From DASSWB01 sp035705495 (GTDB lineage: Bacteria; Bacteroidota; Bacteroidia; Flavobacteriales; Flavobacteriaceae): 64,000 bases of DNA. Within the stretch, counting starts at the first letter, position 1. Each line of letters begins with the position of its first letter. Shown piece by piece: positions 42,253 through 51,850 of this stretch. Location of the stretch: contig DASSWB010000042.1 in the NCBI GenBank assembly GCA_035705495.1, positions 47,855 through 111,854 of the forward strand. The letters run 5' to 3'. Below the pieces are notes generated by a model. It was not told the origin of the DNA and did not search any database. It was given only the letters and a program-made list of their open reading frames with translations. The translations under genes were made by a program, and so were the position numbers.

Positions 42253-43563
42253 ATGAATCAGAAAAAATCTTACCGAACCGCTTTTACGTTTGTGACCATT
42301 CTGTTTTTCCTTTGGGGCTTTATTACTGTTCTTGTGGATTCGCTGATTCCCAGATTAAGGGAAGTTTTTACCCTTACCTATTTTCAAGCAGGATTGGTGC
42401 AGTTTGCTTTTTTTGGTGCGTATTTTCTTCTTTCCATTCCGGCTGGTTACATTCTTTCCAAAATCGGCTATAAGAGAGGTGTCATATTGGGATTGATAAC
42501 GATGGCTGTGGGATGCCTTTTGTTTTATCCCGCCGCTTCCGAAAGAATATTCGGACTTTTCATGTTCGGATATTTTACATTGGCTGCCGGAATAACTATT
42601 TTGCAAGTCGCGGCAAATCCTTATGTCACAGTTCTCGGACCGGAAAAAACAGCTTCCAGCCGACTTAACTTATCCCAGGCATTCAATTCTTTGGGAACTG
42701 CAATTGCACCGGCCATTGGAGCCATGTTCATTCTTCGTGACAGAGTAATGACTTCAGCTGAAATAAATGCTTTGGATGAAATTGGAAGAACCACATATTA
42801 TGCAGAAGAAGCTTCAGCCGTGCAAGTGCCATTTCTTGGGATCGCAGTTTTTATCGGAATTATTGCATTGGTTTTCCTGTTCGTGAATTTGCCGAAAATT
42901 GGAGATACTGCGTCTTCGAACAATTACTGGCCTGTTCTCAAAAACAGGAATTTGATGTTAGGTGCTTTGGGCATTTTCTTTTATGTTGGTGCTGAAGTAG
43001 CTTTGGGAAGTTATATGGTGAATTATTTTCTGAATCTGAATCTTTCAGCAATAATTGAAAACACAGCTTTTATGCGGAGTATAGCGGAGTGGATACTAAA
43101 TTCAGGAATTACCGAATCCAGCGCCATGGCCGTTGTAGGCGTTTTCGTCAGTTTCTATTGGACCGGTGCGATGATTGGAAGATTTATAGGATCTTACCTT
43201 ACAAAATTCCTCAATCCGGCAAAGGTGCTTGCTTTTTTTGCCATTGGCGCAATTGCAATGATTGTTATATCAAGTCTGAGCATGGGAATGATAGCAATGT
43301 GGACATTGATTTCCGTTGGACTTTTTAACTCAATCATGTTCCCGACTATTTTCAGTTTGGCTTTGGACGGATTGGGTGACGACAAGCCTCAGGGTTCAGG
43401 AGTTTTGTGTACAATGATTGTTGGTGGGGCAATTATTCCTCCGGCTTTCGGTTTTATGACTGATTCCTTCGGATTTAAAACGGCATTTTTACTTATTGTC
43501 TTGAGTTATGCTTTCATTTTTTATTACGCCATCCGCAACAAAAAACGGCAGGTGAGTATTTAA
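42253..43563 (+). CDS. FucP/GluP-type sugar:H+ symporter (MFS, FHS family)
   Basis: A 436-residue membrane protein with about twelve hydrophobic segments, matching the fucose-galactose-glucose-H+ symporter family. Clear marks are FFLWGFITVLVDSLIPRLRE in helix 1, FGAYFLLSIPAGYILSKIGYKRG between helices 2 and 3, and LQVAANPYVTVLGPEKTASSRL in helix 4. It begins 8 bases after the mannosidase stop, so it is co-transcribed and probably imports the released sugar (mannose or another hexose). The true substrate cannot be read from sequence. Confidence 0.88.
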   Translation: MNQKKSYRTAFTFVTILFFLWGFITVLVDSLIPRLREVFTLTYFQAGLVQFAFFGAYFLLSIPAGYILSKIGYKRGVILGLITMAVGCLLFYPAASERIFGLFMFGYFTLAAGITILQVAANPYVTVLGPEKTASSRLNLSQAFNSLGTAIAPAIGAMFILRDRVMTSAEINALDEIGRTTYYAEEASAVQVPFLGIAVFIGIIALVFLFVNLPKIGDTASSNNYWPVLKNRNLMLGALGIFFYVGAEVALGSYMVNYFLNLNLSAIIENTAFMRSIAEWILNSGITESSAMAVVGVFVSFYWTGAMIGRFIGSYLTKFLNPAKVLAFFAIGAIAMIVISSLSMGMIAMWTLISVGLFNSIMFPTIFSLALDGLGDDKPQGSGVLCTMIVGGAIIPPAFGFMTDSFGFKTAFLLIVLSYAFIFYYAIRNKKRQVSI

Positions 43564-43653
43564 ATTATTCGTGAGGAGATTTTTTAATTTTGAAAAATAA
43601 GAATTAAGCGCTTCTGAAGCATTTCAGTAGAGCGTATAAATCAGTAATTTAAT

Positions 43654-46019
43654 ATGACTTCAGCTTTTAAAAAAATATTTGGATCAATAGATTTATTGCT
43701 TCTAATCGTATGCATTTATGGTTGCTCCAAAGGAGTTGCTAAAATTTCCGAAGAAAAAACCAATATTACAGAACTTGAAGATTTTGCGCAATATGTGGAT
43801 CCAATGATTGGTACTGCAAAAATGGGACATGTTTACCCTGGAGCAACAGTTCCTTTTGGAAGTGTGCAATTGAGCCCAGATACTGATACCATTCCATACG
43901 CTGTAAATGGCAAATACAATCCCGATGTCTATAAATACTGCGCGGGCTATCAATATGATGATCCTACAATTGTTGGTTTTAGCCATACGCATTTCAGTGG
44001 AACTGGTCATTCTGATCTCGGAGATTTCCTGATCATGCCGACTACAGGAAAACTTCAACTGAATCCTGGCACTGAAACCAATCCCGATAGTGGTTACCGT
44101 TCCAGATTTTCACACGACAGGGAAACCGCGGAACCAGGTTATTACAGCGTGATGTTGGATGATTACAATATCAAAGCTGAAATGACCGCAACAACGCGCG
44201 TTGGAATGCACCAATATACTTTTCCAAAATCAGAAAATTCCCATTTGATTTTTGATCTTGTTCATGGAATCTACAATTACGAAGATAAAAATGTGTGGAC
44301 TTTTGTAAGGGTTGAGAATGACACGCTGGTAACAGGCTATAGACAAACAAATGGTTGGGCGCGCACGAGGAAAGTTTATTTTGCGATGTCCTTCAGCAAA
44401 CCAATTAGAAATTACGGTCGGCAGCGCTTTGATAAGCAGCCGTACAATGGGTTTTGGGGAAAATTTGAACAAGCTGAGAATTTCCCGGAAATCGCTGGGG
44501 AGCAAATCAGGATGTATTTTGACTTCGACATAAAGGAAGGAGAGAAATTAAAAGTAAAATTGGCTGTTTCCCCTGTTAGTTCGGCCGGAGCAGTCAATAA
44601 TATGAAACAGGAAATTCCGCATTGGGATTTTGAAAAAGTAAAAGCAGAAGCGCGAGCTCAGTGGAACACGGAGTTGAACAAAATTTCCCTTGCTTCCGAA
44701 GATAAAGAAGAAATGACAAATTTCTATACCGCGATGTATCATGCTTTTCTCGGCCCAACAGTTTATATGGACGTTGACGGAAAATACAAAGGATTGGACA
44801 TGAACGTGCACCAAGCGGAAGGATTCATTAATTATACAAGCTTTTCACTTTGGGACACCTATAGAGCTTTGCATCCGCTTTTCAATATTTTGCAACCAGA
44901 TCGGAATGAAGACATGATACAATCCATGATGGCGCATTATGACCAAAGCGTTCATGGAATGCTGCCGATTTGGTCGCATTATGCCAATGAAAATTGGTGC
45001 ATGATTGGTTATCACAGTACATCTGTAATTGCCGATGCCATTGTAAAAGGAAATGATGGATTTGATACTTCGTATGCGCTTGATGCAATGGTGAACACGG
45101 CTACAACAGGATATTACGACGGATTGAAATATTACATGAATATAGGGTATGTTCCCGAGGATAAAAATGCCGCTTCGGTTTCAAAAACTTTGGAATATGC
45201 CTATGACGATTGGGCAATTGCGCAAGCTGCCACAAAATTAGGGAACGCAAAAGTTTATAAGGAATTTATGAAGCGTTCAGAAAATTATAAAAATGTTTAT
45301 GATGCCAAATCCGGTTCATGAGACCGCGTTTGAGTGACGGCACTTTCAAAAAAGAATTTGATGAACTCGACACGCACGGACAAGGCTTTATTGAAGGCAA
45401 CTCTTGGAATTACAGTCTGTATGTGCCGCATGCGCCTGAAGAAATGATTAAAATGATGGGCGGAAAGGAAAAATTTTCACAACACCTCGATTCTTTGTTC
45501 AGTATGGAGCTTCCCGATAAATATTTTGCGAATACAGAAGATATATCCCGCGAAGGAATTATTGGGAATTACGTTCATGGAAACGAACCTTCACATCATA
45601 TCGCTTATTTGTACAACTGGACCGATACGCCGTGGAAATCCCAGGACAAAATCAGGATGATTCTCGATACGAAATATAAAACAGGAGCTGATGGATTGAG
45701 CGGAAATGACGATTTCGGACAAATGAGTGCTTGGTATATCTTCAGTAGCCTTGGATTTTATCCCGTTGCACCTGGATCTGTGGAATACGCTTTGGGAAGT
45801 CCGTCCATAAAGGAAGCGACCATCAATTTGGACAATGGAAGAACGTTTAAAGTATTTGCTGAAAACCAATCCGATGAAAATGTATATGTTCAAAAAGTCG
45901 AACTGAACGGAAAGGAATTAATAAAACCTTTTATTGAACATAGCGACATCATGAATGGAGGGGAATTAAAATTCTATATGGCTGAGAAGCCGAACACGCA
46001 ATTATTTATTGCGAAGTAA
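43654..46019 (+). pseudogene. GH92 alpha-mannosidase with a frameshift
   Basis: A second GH92 gene, with the start MTSAFKKIFGSIDLLLL and a lipoprotein-like signal (IYGCS). The first 555 residues carry YVDPMIGTAKMGHVYPGATV and FSHTHFSGTGHSDLGDFLIMP. At 45315-45317 one T appears missing: CCGGTTCATGAG gives a stop, while CCGGTTTCATGAG would read SGFMRPRLSDGTF. The remaining 233 residues are intact in the other frame and hold both catalytic regions (FIEGNSWNYSLYVPH; GNDDFGQMSAWYIFSSLGFYP). The upstream product alone would be inactive. It may be a recent mutation or a sequencing error in a T run, as both halves are otherwise well preserved. Confidence 0.85.
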
Positions 46020-46111
46020 AGGTTGTTTTTAGATGATCTTTTCTTCATCTATTAATAAAAACACATTATGAAGAGTCCCACCAATCGAAATTTTTCTTAA
46101 TTTTGCGGTTG

Positions 46112-46525
46112 ATGAAAAACATTTTTCAAAAGATATCGTCTTTTTCGATGGCACTTTTGGTGCTGTTTTCAACTGTTTCATTTACAGTTGAAAAACACTT
46201 CTGTGGAGATGTTTTGGTCGATTCGTCTGTTTTTTCAAAAGTGGAAAAATGTGGAATGGAATTGAATCAATCCAATGCGGATTGTTTTTCCGTTTCAAAA
46301 AAATCTTGTTGTAAGGACGAAAAAGTTGTTGTTGACGGTCAGGAAGAATTAAAACTGAATCTTCACGACCTAAATTTTGAACACCAACTGTTTCTAAGCA
46401 GCTTCACCTATTCTTTTATTGATCTTTTTGAAGGCTTACCGCAACAGGTAGTACCTTTCCAAGATTATTCTCCGCCTATTCTGGTCAGCGATATTCATTT
46501 GTTGGACCAGGTTTTTATTATTTGA
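46112..46525 (+). CDS. HYC_CC_PP-like metal-associated secreted protein
   Basis: A 137-residue protein with an N-terminal signal or anchor (FSMALLVLFSTVSFTVEKHFCG). It shows the HYC, CC and PP signature of a Bacteroidota family: EKHFCG, KKSCCKDE, and DYSPPI near the C-terminus. The ATG at 46112 is preferred to an upstream TTG at 46103. A TAATTTTG box (46098-46105) lies directly before it, which would give a very short or absent leader. Members are found before heavy-metal RND pumps, as here (cusA starts 111 bases on). It probably handles or senses copper in the envelope; this is family context, not proof. Confidence 0.75.
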   Translation: MKNIFQKISSFSMALLVLFSTVSFTVEKHFCGDVLVDSSVFSKVEKCGMELNQSNADCFSVSKKSCCKDEKVVVDGQEELKLNLHDLNFEHQLFLSSFTYSFIDLFEGLPQQVVPFQDYSPPILVSDIHLLDQVFII

Positions 46526-46636
46526 TTTTACAATTAAAAATTGAGTGTTTATGTTCATATCGGCCATAAACCAATGTTTTTTTATTCCTAAAAAAAACAA
46601 CATTACACACATGTTTTTAATTGTAATTCAAATTTT

Positions 46637-49600
46637 ATGTTCAATAAAATCATAAGATATTTTTTACACAACAGGCTAATCACAATTATCTTGTTGTTAG
46701 GCCTTATTGGCTGGGGATTGGCAACTTCTCCTTTCGATTGGAAAACTGGCTTCTTGCCCGATGATCCTGTTCCTGTTGATGCGATTCCGGATCTCGGCGA
46801 AAATCAACAAATCGTTTTTACCGAGTGGCCGGGAAGATCTCCCCAAGATATAGAAGATCAGATTACTTATCCGCTTACCACGGCTTTACTCGGAATTCCG
46901 GGTGTTGAAACTGTTCGAAGCACCTCTATGTTCGGGTTTTCAAGTATTTACATCATTTTTGAGGAAGATGTCGAGTTTTACTGGTCCCGAACTCGCATTT
47001 TAGAAAAACTGAACTCGCTTCAAAATGGATTGCTTCCGCAGGGTGTCCAACCATCATTGGGTCCGGACGCGACAGGTTTGGGGCAAGTGTTTTGGTACAC
47101 ATTGGAAGGCCGTGATCCTGAAGGAAACGTTACAGGTGGTTGGGATTTACACGAAATCAGAAAAGTCCAGGATTATTATGTGAAATTGGGGCTGAGCGGA
47201 GTGGAAGGTGTTTCGGAAGTCGCTTCAATAGGCGGTTTCGTACAGGAATATCAAATTGATGTGAATCCAGATGCATTAAAAACCTATGACATCGGAATTG
47301 ATCAAGTTGCTGCTGCCGTGAAATCTTCCAACCGCGATATAGGCGCAAAAACGATTGAAATCAACAAAGTGGAATATATGGTCCGCGGATTGGGTTACAT
47401 CAAATCTATCGCAGATATTGAAAACACGGTGATCACGGCTCCCAATAACACGCCGATTCTCATTAAGGATATCGCGGTTGTAACCCTTGGTCCGGCCGAG
47501 CGATACGGGATTTTGGATAAAGGCGGTGCCGAAGTGGTCGGAGGTGTGGTGGTCGCAAGATATGGATCAAATCCGTTGGAAGTCATTGAAAATATTAAAA
47601 ATAAAATTCAAGAATTGACTTCCGGAATGCCAACCAAAATATTGGCAGATGGAACCGAAAGCCAATTGACGATAGTTCCATTTTACGATCGAACGCAATT
47701 GATTCACGAAACAATTAACACGCTTGAAAGTGCGCTTACCGAAGAAATCTTGATCAGTATTATCGTAATTATTGTTTTGATTCTCAATTTAAGGGCATCA
47801 ATTCTAATTTCTAGTTTACTGCCAATTGCGGTGCTCATTACTTTTATTTTAATGAGATATTTTGGCATTGACGCAAACGTGGTGGCGCTTTCTGGGATTG
47901 CAATTGCGATTGGCGTGATGGTCGATGTTGGAATTGTCTTTGTCGAAAACACGATTCGGCATCTGGAATTTTCTGAAAACCGAAATGCACGCGGCCAAAA
48001 ATTACTTGCTGTTATTGAAAAATCGACCACGGAAGTCGGTCCCGCGGTTTTTACGGCTTTGGCAACAACTATTGTGAGTTTTCTGCCGATTTTCTTCATG
48101 GAACACGCGGAAGGTAAGCTTTTCAAACCACTGGCATTTACAAAAACATTCGCGCTTTCGGCTTCTTTTGTTTTGGGTTTTGTAGTACTTCCGATGCTTT
48201 CATATTATTTCTTTAATTGGAATTTTAAAAAGGAAAAAACCGTTCGCATATGGAATTTCGTATTAATTGTCGTTGGAATCTCACTGGCAATTTTGTTTTC
48301 TATGTGGTTACCGCTGGCATTAACGCTCATTGGTTTAATCCGATTTTTTGAAAATAAAAATCAGCGGTTTCTGGGGAAATATTCAGCAAAAATTACTTTG
48401 GGAATTGTTGTCCTGGTGAGTGTTTTCTTTTTGGCAGATCATTGGATGCCACTCGGATTGCAGAATTCTGTTGTTGAAAACTTCGTTTTTGTTGTTTCTC
48501 TCTTGGCGGTCGTACTTGTTCTTTTATGGTCGGTTGTAAAATATTATGAATCCATATTAAAATGGTGTTTGGTGAACAAAGGAAAATTTCTGCTGCTTCC
48601 AATTTTCACCATTTTCTTCGGAATTATGATTTGGCTGGGCTTCGGAAATCTCTTCGGATTTGTTGCCAACGGATTCGATAAAGTTGGCGTGAATGTTCGC
48701 ACGACTTCAGTTTGGTCTGGATTGACACATACATTCCCCGGCGTTGGAAAAGAATTTATGCCTTCCTTGAACGAAGGAAGTTTCCTCTTGATGCCAACCG
48801 CAATGCCACATGTGGGAATTCAGGAGAGTAAAGAGATATTGCAGCGTTTGGATATGGCGGTAGCGAGTATTCCCGAAATTGATGTTGTTGTCGGAAAACT
48901 TGGAAGAACGGAAAGTGCTTTGGATCCTGCGCCGATTTCAATGTATGAAAATATAATCAATTATAAACCTGAATATCTGATTTCCGACAAGGGCGATCGG
49001 ATGAAATTCAAAGTCGATGAACGTGGTTTTTTTATTCTGAAAAATGCCGATACTTTGAGCAATGACGAGGTTTTAAATGCGAATATTTCCGCAGAAAAAT
49101 TGATCGTGGATGAAGATGGAAATTACTTCCGAAACTGGAGAAGTCATATTGAAAATCCAGATGATATTTGGGAGGAAATCGTAAATCATACACAACTTCC
49201 CGGAGTGACTTCGGCACCAAAACTTCAGCCAATTGAAACTCGATTGGTGATGTTGCAAACAGGAATGCGCGCTCCCATGGGAATAAAAGTCTATGGGCCG
49301 GATCTGGAAACAATCGAAAATTTCGGAATGAAACTGGAGGAAATCCTCAAGCAGGTTCCTTCGGTAAAAAAGGAAGCTGTTTTTGCTGATAGAATTGTAG
49401 GAAAACCATATCTGGAAATCGATATCGATCGAAACGCGATTGCCCGTTTTGGTTTGAGCATCGAAGACGTACAGCAAACTTTGGAAGTTGCGATGGGCGG
49501 AATGGAAATTACAACAACGGTTGAAGGTCGGGAGCGCTACGGAGTCCGCGTGAGATATCCAAGGGAGCTGCGGAATGATCCGGCTTCCATTGAAAAAATT

Positions 49601-50473
49601 CTTGTTCCCACAAAATCTGGTGCTCAAATTCCTTTGGGTGAACTTGCCGATATTGTATACACTGAAGGTCCCCAAATGATTAAAAGTGAAGATACGTTTT
49701 TGACCGGTTACGTGTTGTTCGACAAAAAAGAAGGTTTTGCTGAGGTCAATGTGATCAACGATGCACAACAATTAATTCAGGAGCAAATTGATTCTGGAGA
49801 ATTGATTGTTCCTCAAGGGGTCAGTTTCAAGTTTTCGGGAAATTATGAGAATCAGGTGCGTGCGGTAAAACGTCTTTCGTTGGTGATTCCACTTTGTTTA
49901 TTGGTAATATTTCTACTGCTTTACTTTCAGTTTAAATCGGTTATCGCGGCTTCCATTCACTTTTCAGGAGTTTTTGTCGCTTTTTCCGGCGGATTTATCC
50001 TGATTTGGCTCTACGGACAAAGTTGGTTTATGGATTTCGCCGTTTCGGGAATGAATATGCGGGATCTGTTCCAGATTCACACAATTAATCTAAGTGTGGC
50101 AGTTTGGGTTGGTTTTATCGCATTATTCGGAATTGCTACCGATGACGGCGTGCTGATGGGAACTTATATTCATCAGGTTTTTGAAGATAAAAAGCCGCAA
50201 ACAGTTCCTGAAGTCAGAGCTGCAGTTCTTGAAGCTGGATCAAAAAGGGTGCGTCCGGCAATGATGACAACGGCTGTTACAATCATCGCATTGCTGCCGG
50301 TTTTGACTGCAACGGGAAAAGGATCGGATATTATGATGCCAATGGCGATTCCTATTGTTGGTGGTATGGTGATTCAAATCATGACCATTTTTGTCGTCCC
50401 TGTGTTACAGGCTTATTGGAGGGAGAAAAGCCCCGCCCCAACCCTCCCCGAAGGGAAGGGAGTTAACTTCTAA
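46637..50473 (+). CDS. cusA: CusA/CzcA-type heavy-metal RND efflux pump
   Basis: A 1278-residue inner-membrane RND transporter with the usual twelve membrane helices and two large periplasmic loops. Helix 4 reads AIAIGVMVDVGIVFVENTIRHLE, closer to monovalent (Cu/Ag) than divalent pumps. Porter motifs are GRSPQDIEDQITYPLTTAL and GFSSIYIIFEEDVEFYWSRTR; the late YFQFKSV and IALFGIATDDGVLMGTY are typical. A hydrophobic insert near 545-660 makes it longer than Proteobacterial CusA. The last residues (about KSPAPTLPEGKGVNF) are encoded by a REP-like element that replaced the natural end. It acts with the CusC and CusB proteins that follow. Confidence 0.92.
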   Translation: MFNKIIRYFLHNRLITIILLLGLIGWGLATSPFDWKTGFLPDDPVPVDAIPDLGENQQIVFTEWPGRSPQDIEDQITYPLTTALLGIPGVETVRSTSMFGFSSIYIIFEEDVEFYWSRTRILEKLNSLQNGLLPQGVQPSLGPDATGLGQVFWYTLEGRDPEGNVTGGWDLHEIRKVQDYYVKLGLSGVEGVSEVASIGGFVQEYQIDVNPDALKTYDIGIDQVAAAVKSSNRDIGAKTIEINKVEYMVRGLGYIKSIADIENTVITAPNNTPILIKDIAVVTLGPAERYGILDKGGAEVVGGVVVARYGSNPLEVIENIKNKIQELTSGMPTKILADGTESQLTIVPFYDRTQLIHETINTLESALTEEILISIIVIIVLILNLRASILISSLLPIAVLITFILMRYFGIDANVVALSGIAIAIGVMVDVGIVFVENTIRHLEFSENRNARGQKLLAVIEKSTTEVGPAVFTALATTIVSFLPIFFMEHAEGKLFKPLAFTKTFALSASFVLGFVVLPMLSYYFFNWNFKKEKTVRIWNFVLIVVGISLAILFSMWLPLALTLIGLIRFFENKNQRFLGKYSAKITLGIVVLVSVFFLADHWMPLGLQNSVVENFVFVVSLLAVVLVLLWSVVKYYESILKWCLVNKGKFLLLPIFTIFFGIMIWLGFGNLFGFVANGFDKVGVNVRTTSVWSGLTHTFPGVGKEFMPSLNEGSFLLMPTAMPHVGIQESKEILQRLDMAVASIPEIDVVVGKLGRTESALDPAPISMYENIINYKPEYLISDKGDRMKFKVDERGFFILKNADTLSNDEVLNANISAEKLIVDEDGNYFRNWRSHIENPDDIWEEIVNHTQLPGVTSAPKLQPIETRLVMLQTGMRAPMGIKVYGPDLETIENFGMKLEEILKQVPSVKKEAVFADRIVGKPYLEIDIDRNAIARFGLSIEDVQQTLEVAMGGMEITTTVEGRERYGVRVRYPRELRNDPASIEKILVPTKSGAQIPLGELADIVYTEGPQMIKSEDTFLTGYVLFDKKEGFAEVNVINDAQQLIQEQIDSGELIVPQGVSFKFSGNYENQVRAVKRLSLVIPLCLLVIFLLLYFQFKSVIAASIHFSGVFVAFSGGFILIWLYGQSWFMDFAVSGMNMRDLFQIHTINLSVAVWVGFIALFGIATDDGVLMGTYIHQVFEDKKPQTVPEVRAAVLEAGSKRVRPAMMTTAVTIIALLPVLTATGKGSDIMMPMAIPIVGGMVIQIMTIFVVPVLQAYWREKSPAPTLPEGKGVNF
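50429..50464. repeat. REP-like palindrome at the cusA 3' end
   Basis: CCCCGCCCCAACCCTCCCC followed by GAAGGGAAGGGAG folds through CCCTCCC (50442-50448) and GGGAAGGG (50453-50460). It is coding for the last residues of CusA. The composition is unlike its surroundings, and this is a common dispersed sequence type. Confidence 0.6.
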
Positions 50474-50491
50474 ATTTTTAAATTAAAAAAA

Positions 50492-51850
50492 ATGAAATTC
50501 AATTGTAAATATAACATCAAAAAAGGCTCCTCTCCCTATGGGAGAGGCGGGGGTGAAGGTGATAAGAATATGGGTTTTGCTCCCGCTTTTCGGAAGGGCT
50601 GGACTGGGATTATTTCTATTGCTTTGTTTATTTTTTCCTTTTCCCAATCTCAAAATATTCACTCTCAAACTTTGGGTAATTATCTCCAAATTGCTTCGGA
50701 AAACAATCCGGAGCTGAAAAGTGTTTATGCCGAATTTGAAGCGGCTTTGCAAAGAGCACCTCAAATGAGAAGTCTTCCAGATCCAGTTTTGACTGTTGGA
50801 GCTTTCGGGCGCATGATGGAAACAAATATGGGTCAGGAAAAAGCAAAATTCTCGTTGATGCAAATGTTTCCGTGGTTTGGAACTTTAGAAGCACGTGAAA
50901 ATACTTCGACATTAATTGCTGAGGCAAAATTTCAGGAATTTCTGGATGCAAAAAATGAATTGTTCTTTCAAATTAGTCGTCAATATTACGTGTTGTACGA
51001 ATTGGAAGAGAAGATAAAATTCAACACGAAGGATTTTCAGATTTTAAAAAACTACAAAGATTTGGCACTTTCGCAAGTCAGAGCGGGAAGTGGCAGCTTA
51101 ACCGATGTTTTGAAAGTAGAAATTAAAATGAATGAAAACGAAAATATGCTGAAAGGCCTCGAACTGCAACAAAAAGCGACTTTAGCAAAATTTAATTTGC
51201 TTTTGGATCGGGAGGAAACGGAAACTGTAAACATTTCCGAAGAAATAAATATGGAATTTTTAGAAGTGAAAAATTGGAGCGATTTCAATATTGCAGCGCA
51301 TCCAAAACTGTTGCGAATGGAGAAAATGATCGCTGTGGCAGAATCACAGAAAACAGAAGCCAGGAAAAATGGATTGCCCACAATAGGAATCGGGATTGAA
51401 TATATGATTGTTGCAGAAAACAAAGATTTTGACATGAAAAATAATGGAACGGATGCTTTTATGCCAATGGCTTCTATTTCGCTTCCAATTTTCAGAAAAA
51501 AACACAAAGCAGCACAGGCCGAAGCAGAATTTATGCAAGAAAGCTATACACAGAAGAAAATAGCAGTTCAAAATAAGTTAAAAGCAGAATTTGAGGATGC
51601 GATTTTTCGAATTGAAAACTTGAAAAACCAAATACAACTCTATACGAAACAAATAGAGAGCACACAGAGAATCTTGGATTTGACGCTTTCATATTATCAA
51701 AATGCGAAAGCCGAATTTGAAGAGGTTTTGGAATTGCGTCAAGAACTTTTGGCGTATGAATTAAAAATCACACAGGCCAAATCGACTTATTTAATTGCGA
51801 ATGCAGAAATGAATTATATAACAGGAAAATCGTTTGAAAATGAAAACTAA
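50492..51850 (+). CDS. cusC: CusC/TolC-type outer-membrane efflux protein
   Basis: A 452-residue outer-membrane factor of the RND system with the two OEP repeats (about 65-240 and 265-445; long helices such as LRQELLAYELKITQAKSTY). The first 40 residues include a REP-like palindrome translated as KKGSSPYGRGGGEGDKN, so the natural start was probably disturbed. The ATG at 50570 (MGFAPAFRKGWTGIISIALF) gives a shorter product with a usable signal peptide ending NIHSQ. Which start is used is uncertain. It connects CusA/CusB to the outside. The gene ends inside the cusB start, with a 17-base overlap. Confidence 0.85.
   Translation: MKFNCKYNIKKGSSPYGRGGGEGDKNMGFAPAFRKGWTGIISIALFIFSFSQSQNIHSQTLGNYLQIASENNPELKSVYAEFEAALQRAPQMRSLPDPVLTVGAFGRMMETNMGQEKAKFSLMQMFPWFGTLEARENTSTLIAEAKFQEFLDAKNELFFQISRQYYVLYELEEKIKFNTKDFQILKNYKDLALSQVRAGSGSLTDVLKVEIKMNENENMLKGLELQQKATLAKFNLLLDREETETVNISEEINMEFLEVKNWSDFNIAAHPKLLRMEKMIAVAESQKTEARKNGLPTIGIGIEYMIVAENKDFDMKNNGTDAFMPMASISLPIFRKKHKAAQAEAEFMQESYTQKKIAVQNKLKAEFEDAIFRIENLKNQIQLYTKQIESTQRILDLTLSYYQNAKAEFEEVLELRQELLAYELKITQAKSTYLIANAEMNYITGKSFENEN
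50526..50563. repeat. REP-like palindrome at the cusC 5' end
   Basis: CCTCTCCC-TAT-GGGAGAGG (50529-50547) is a perfect palindrome followed by CGGGGGTGAAGG, a common dispersed bacterial sequence type. It lies inside the apparent N-terminus of the outer-membrane protein. Confidence 0.7.

Noticed and set aside
49073..49771. A 232-codon minus-strand frame
   Set aside because: It is antisense to the well-conserved CusA gene and has no recognisable protein features.
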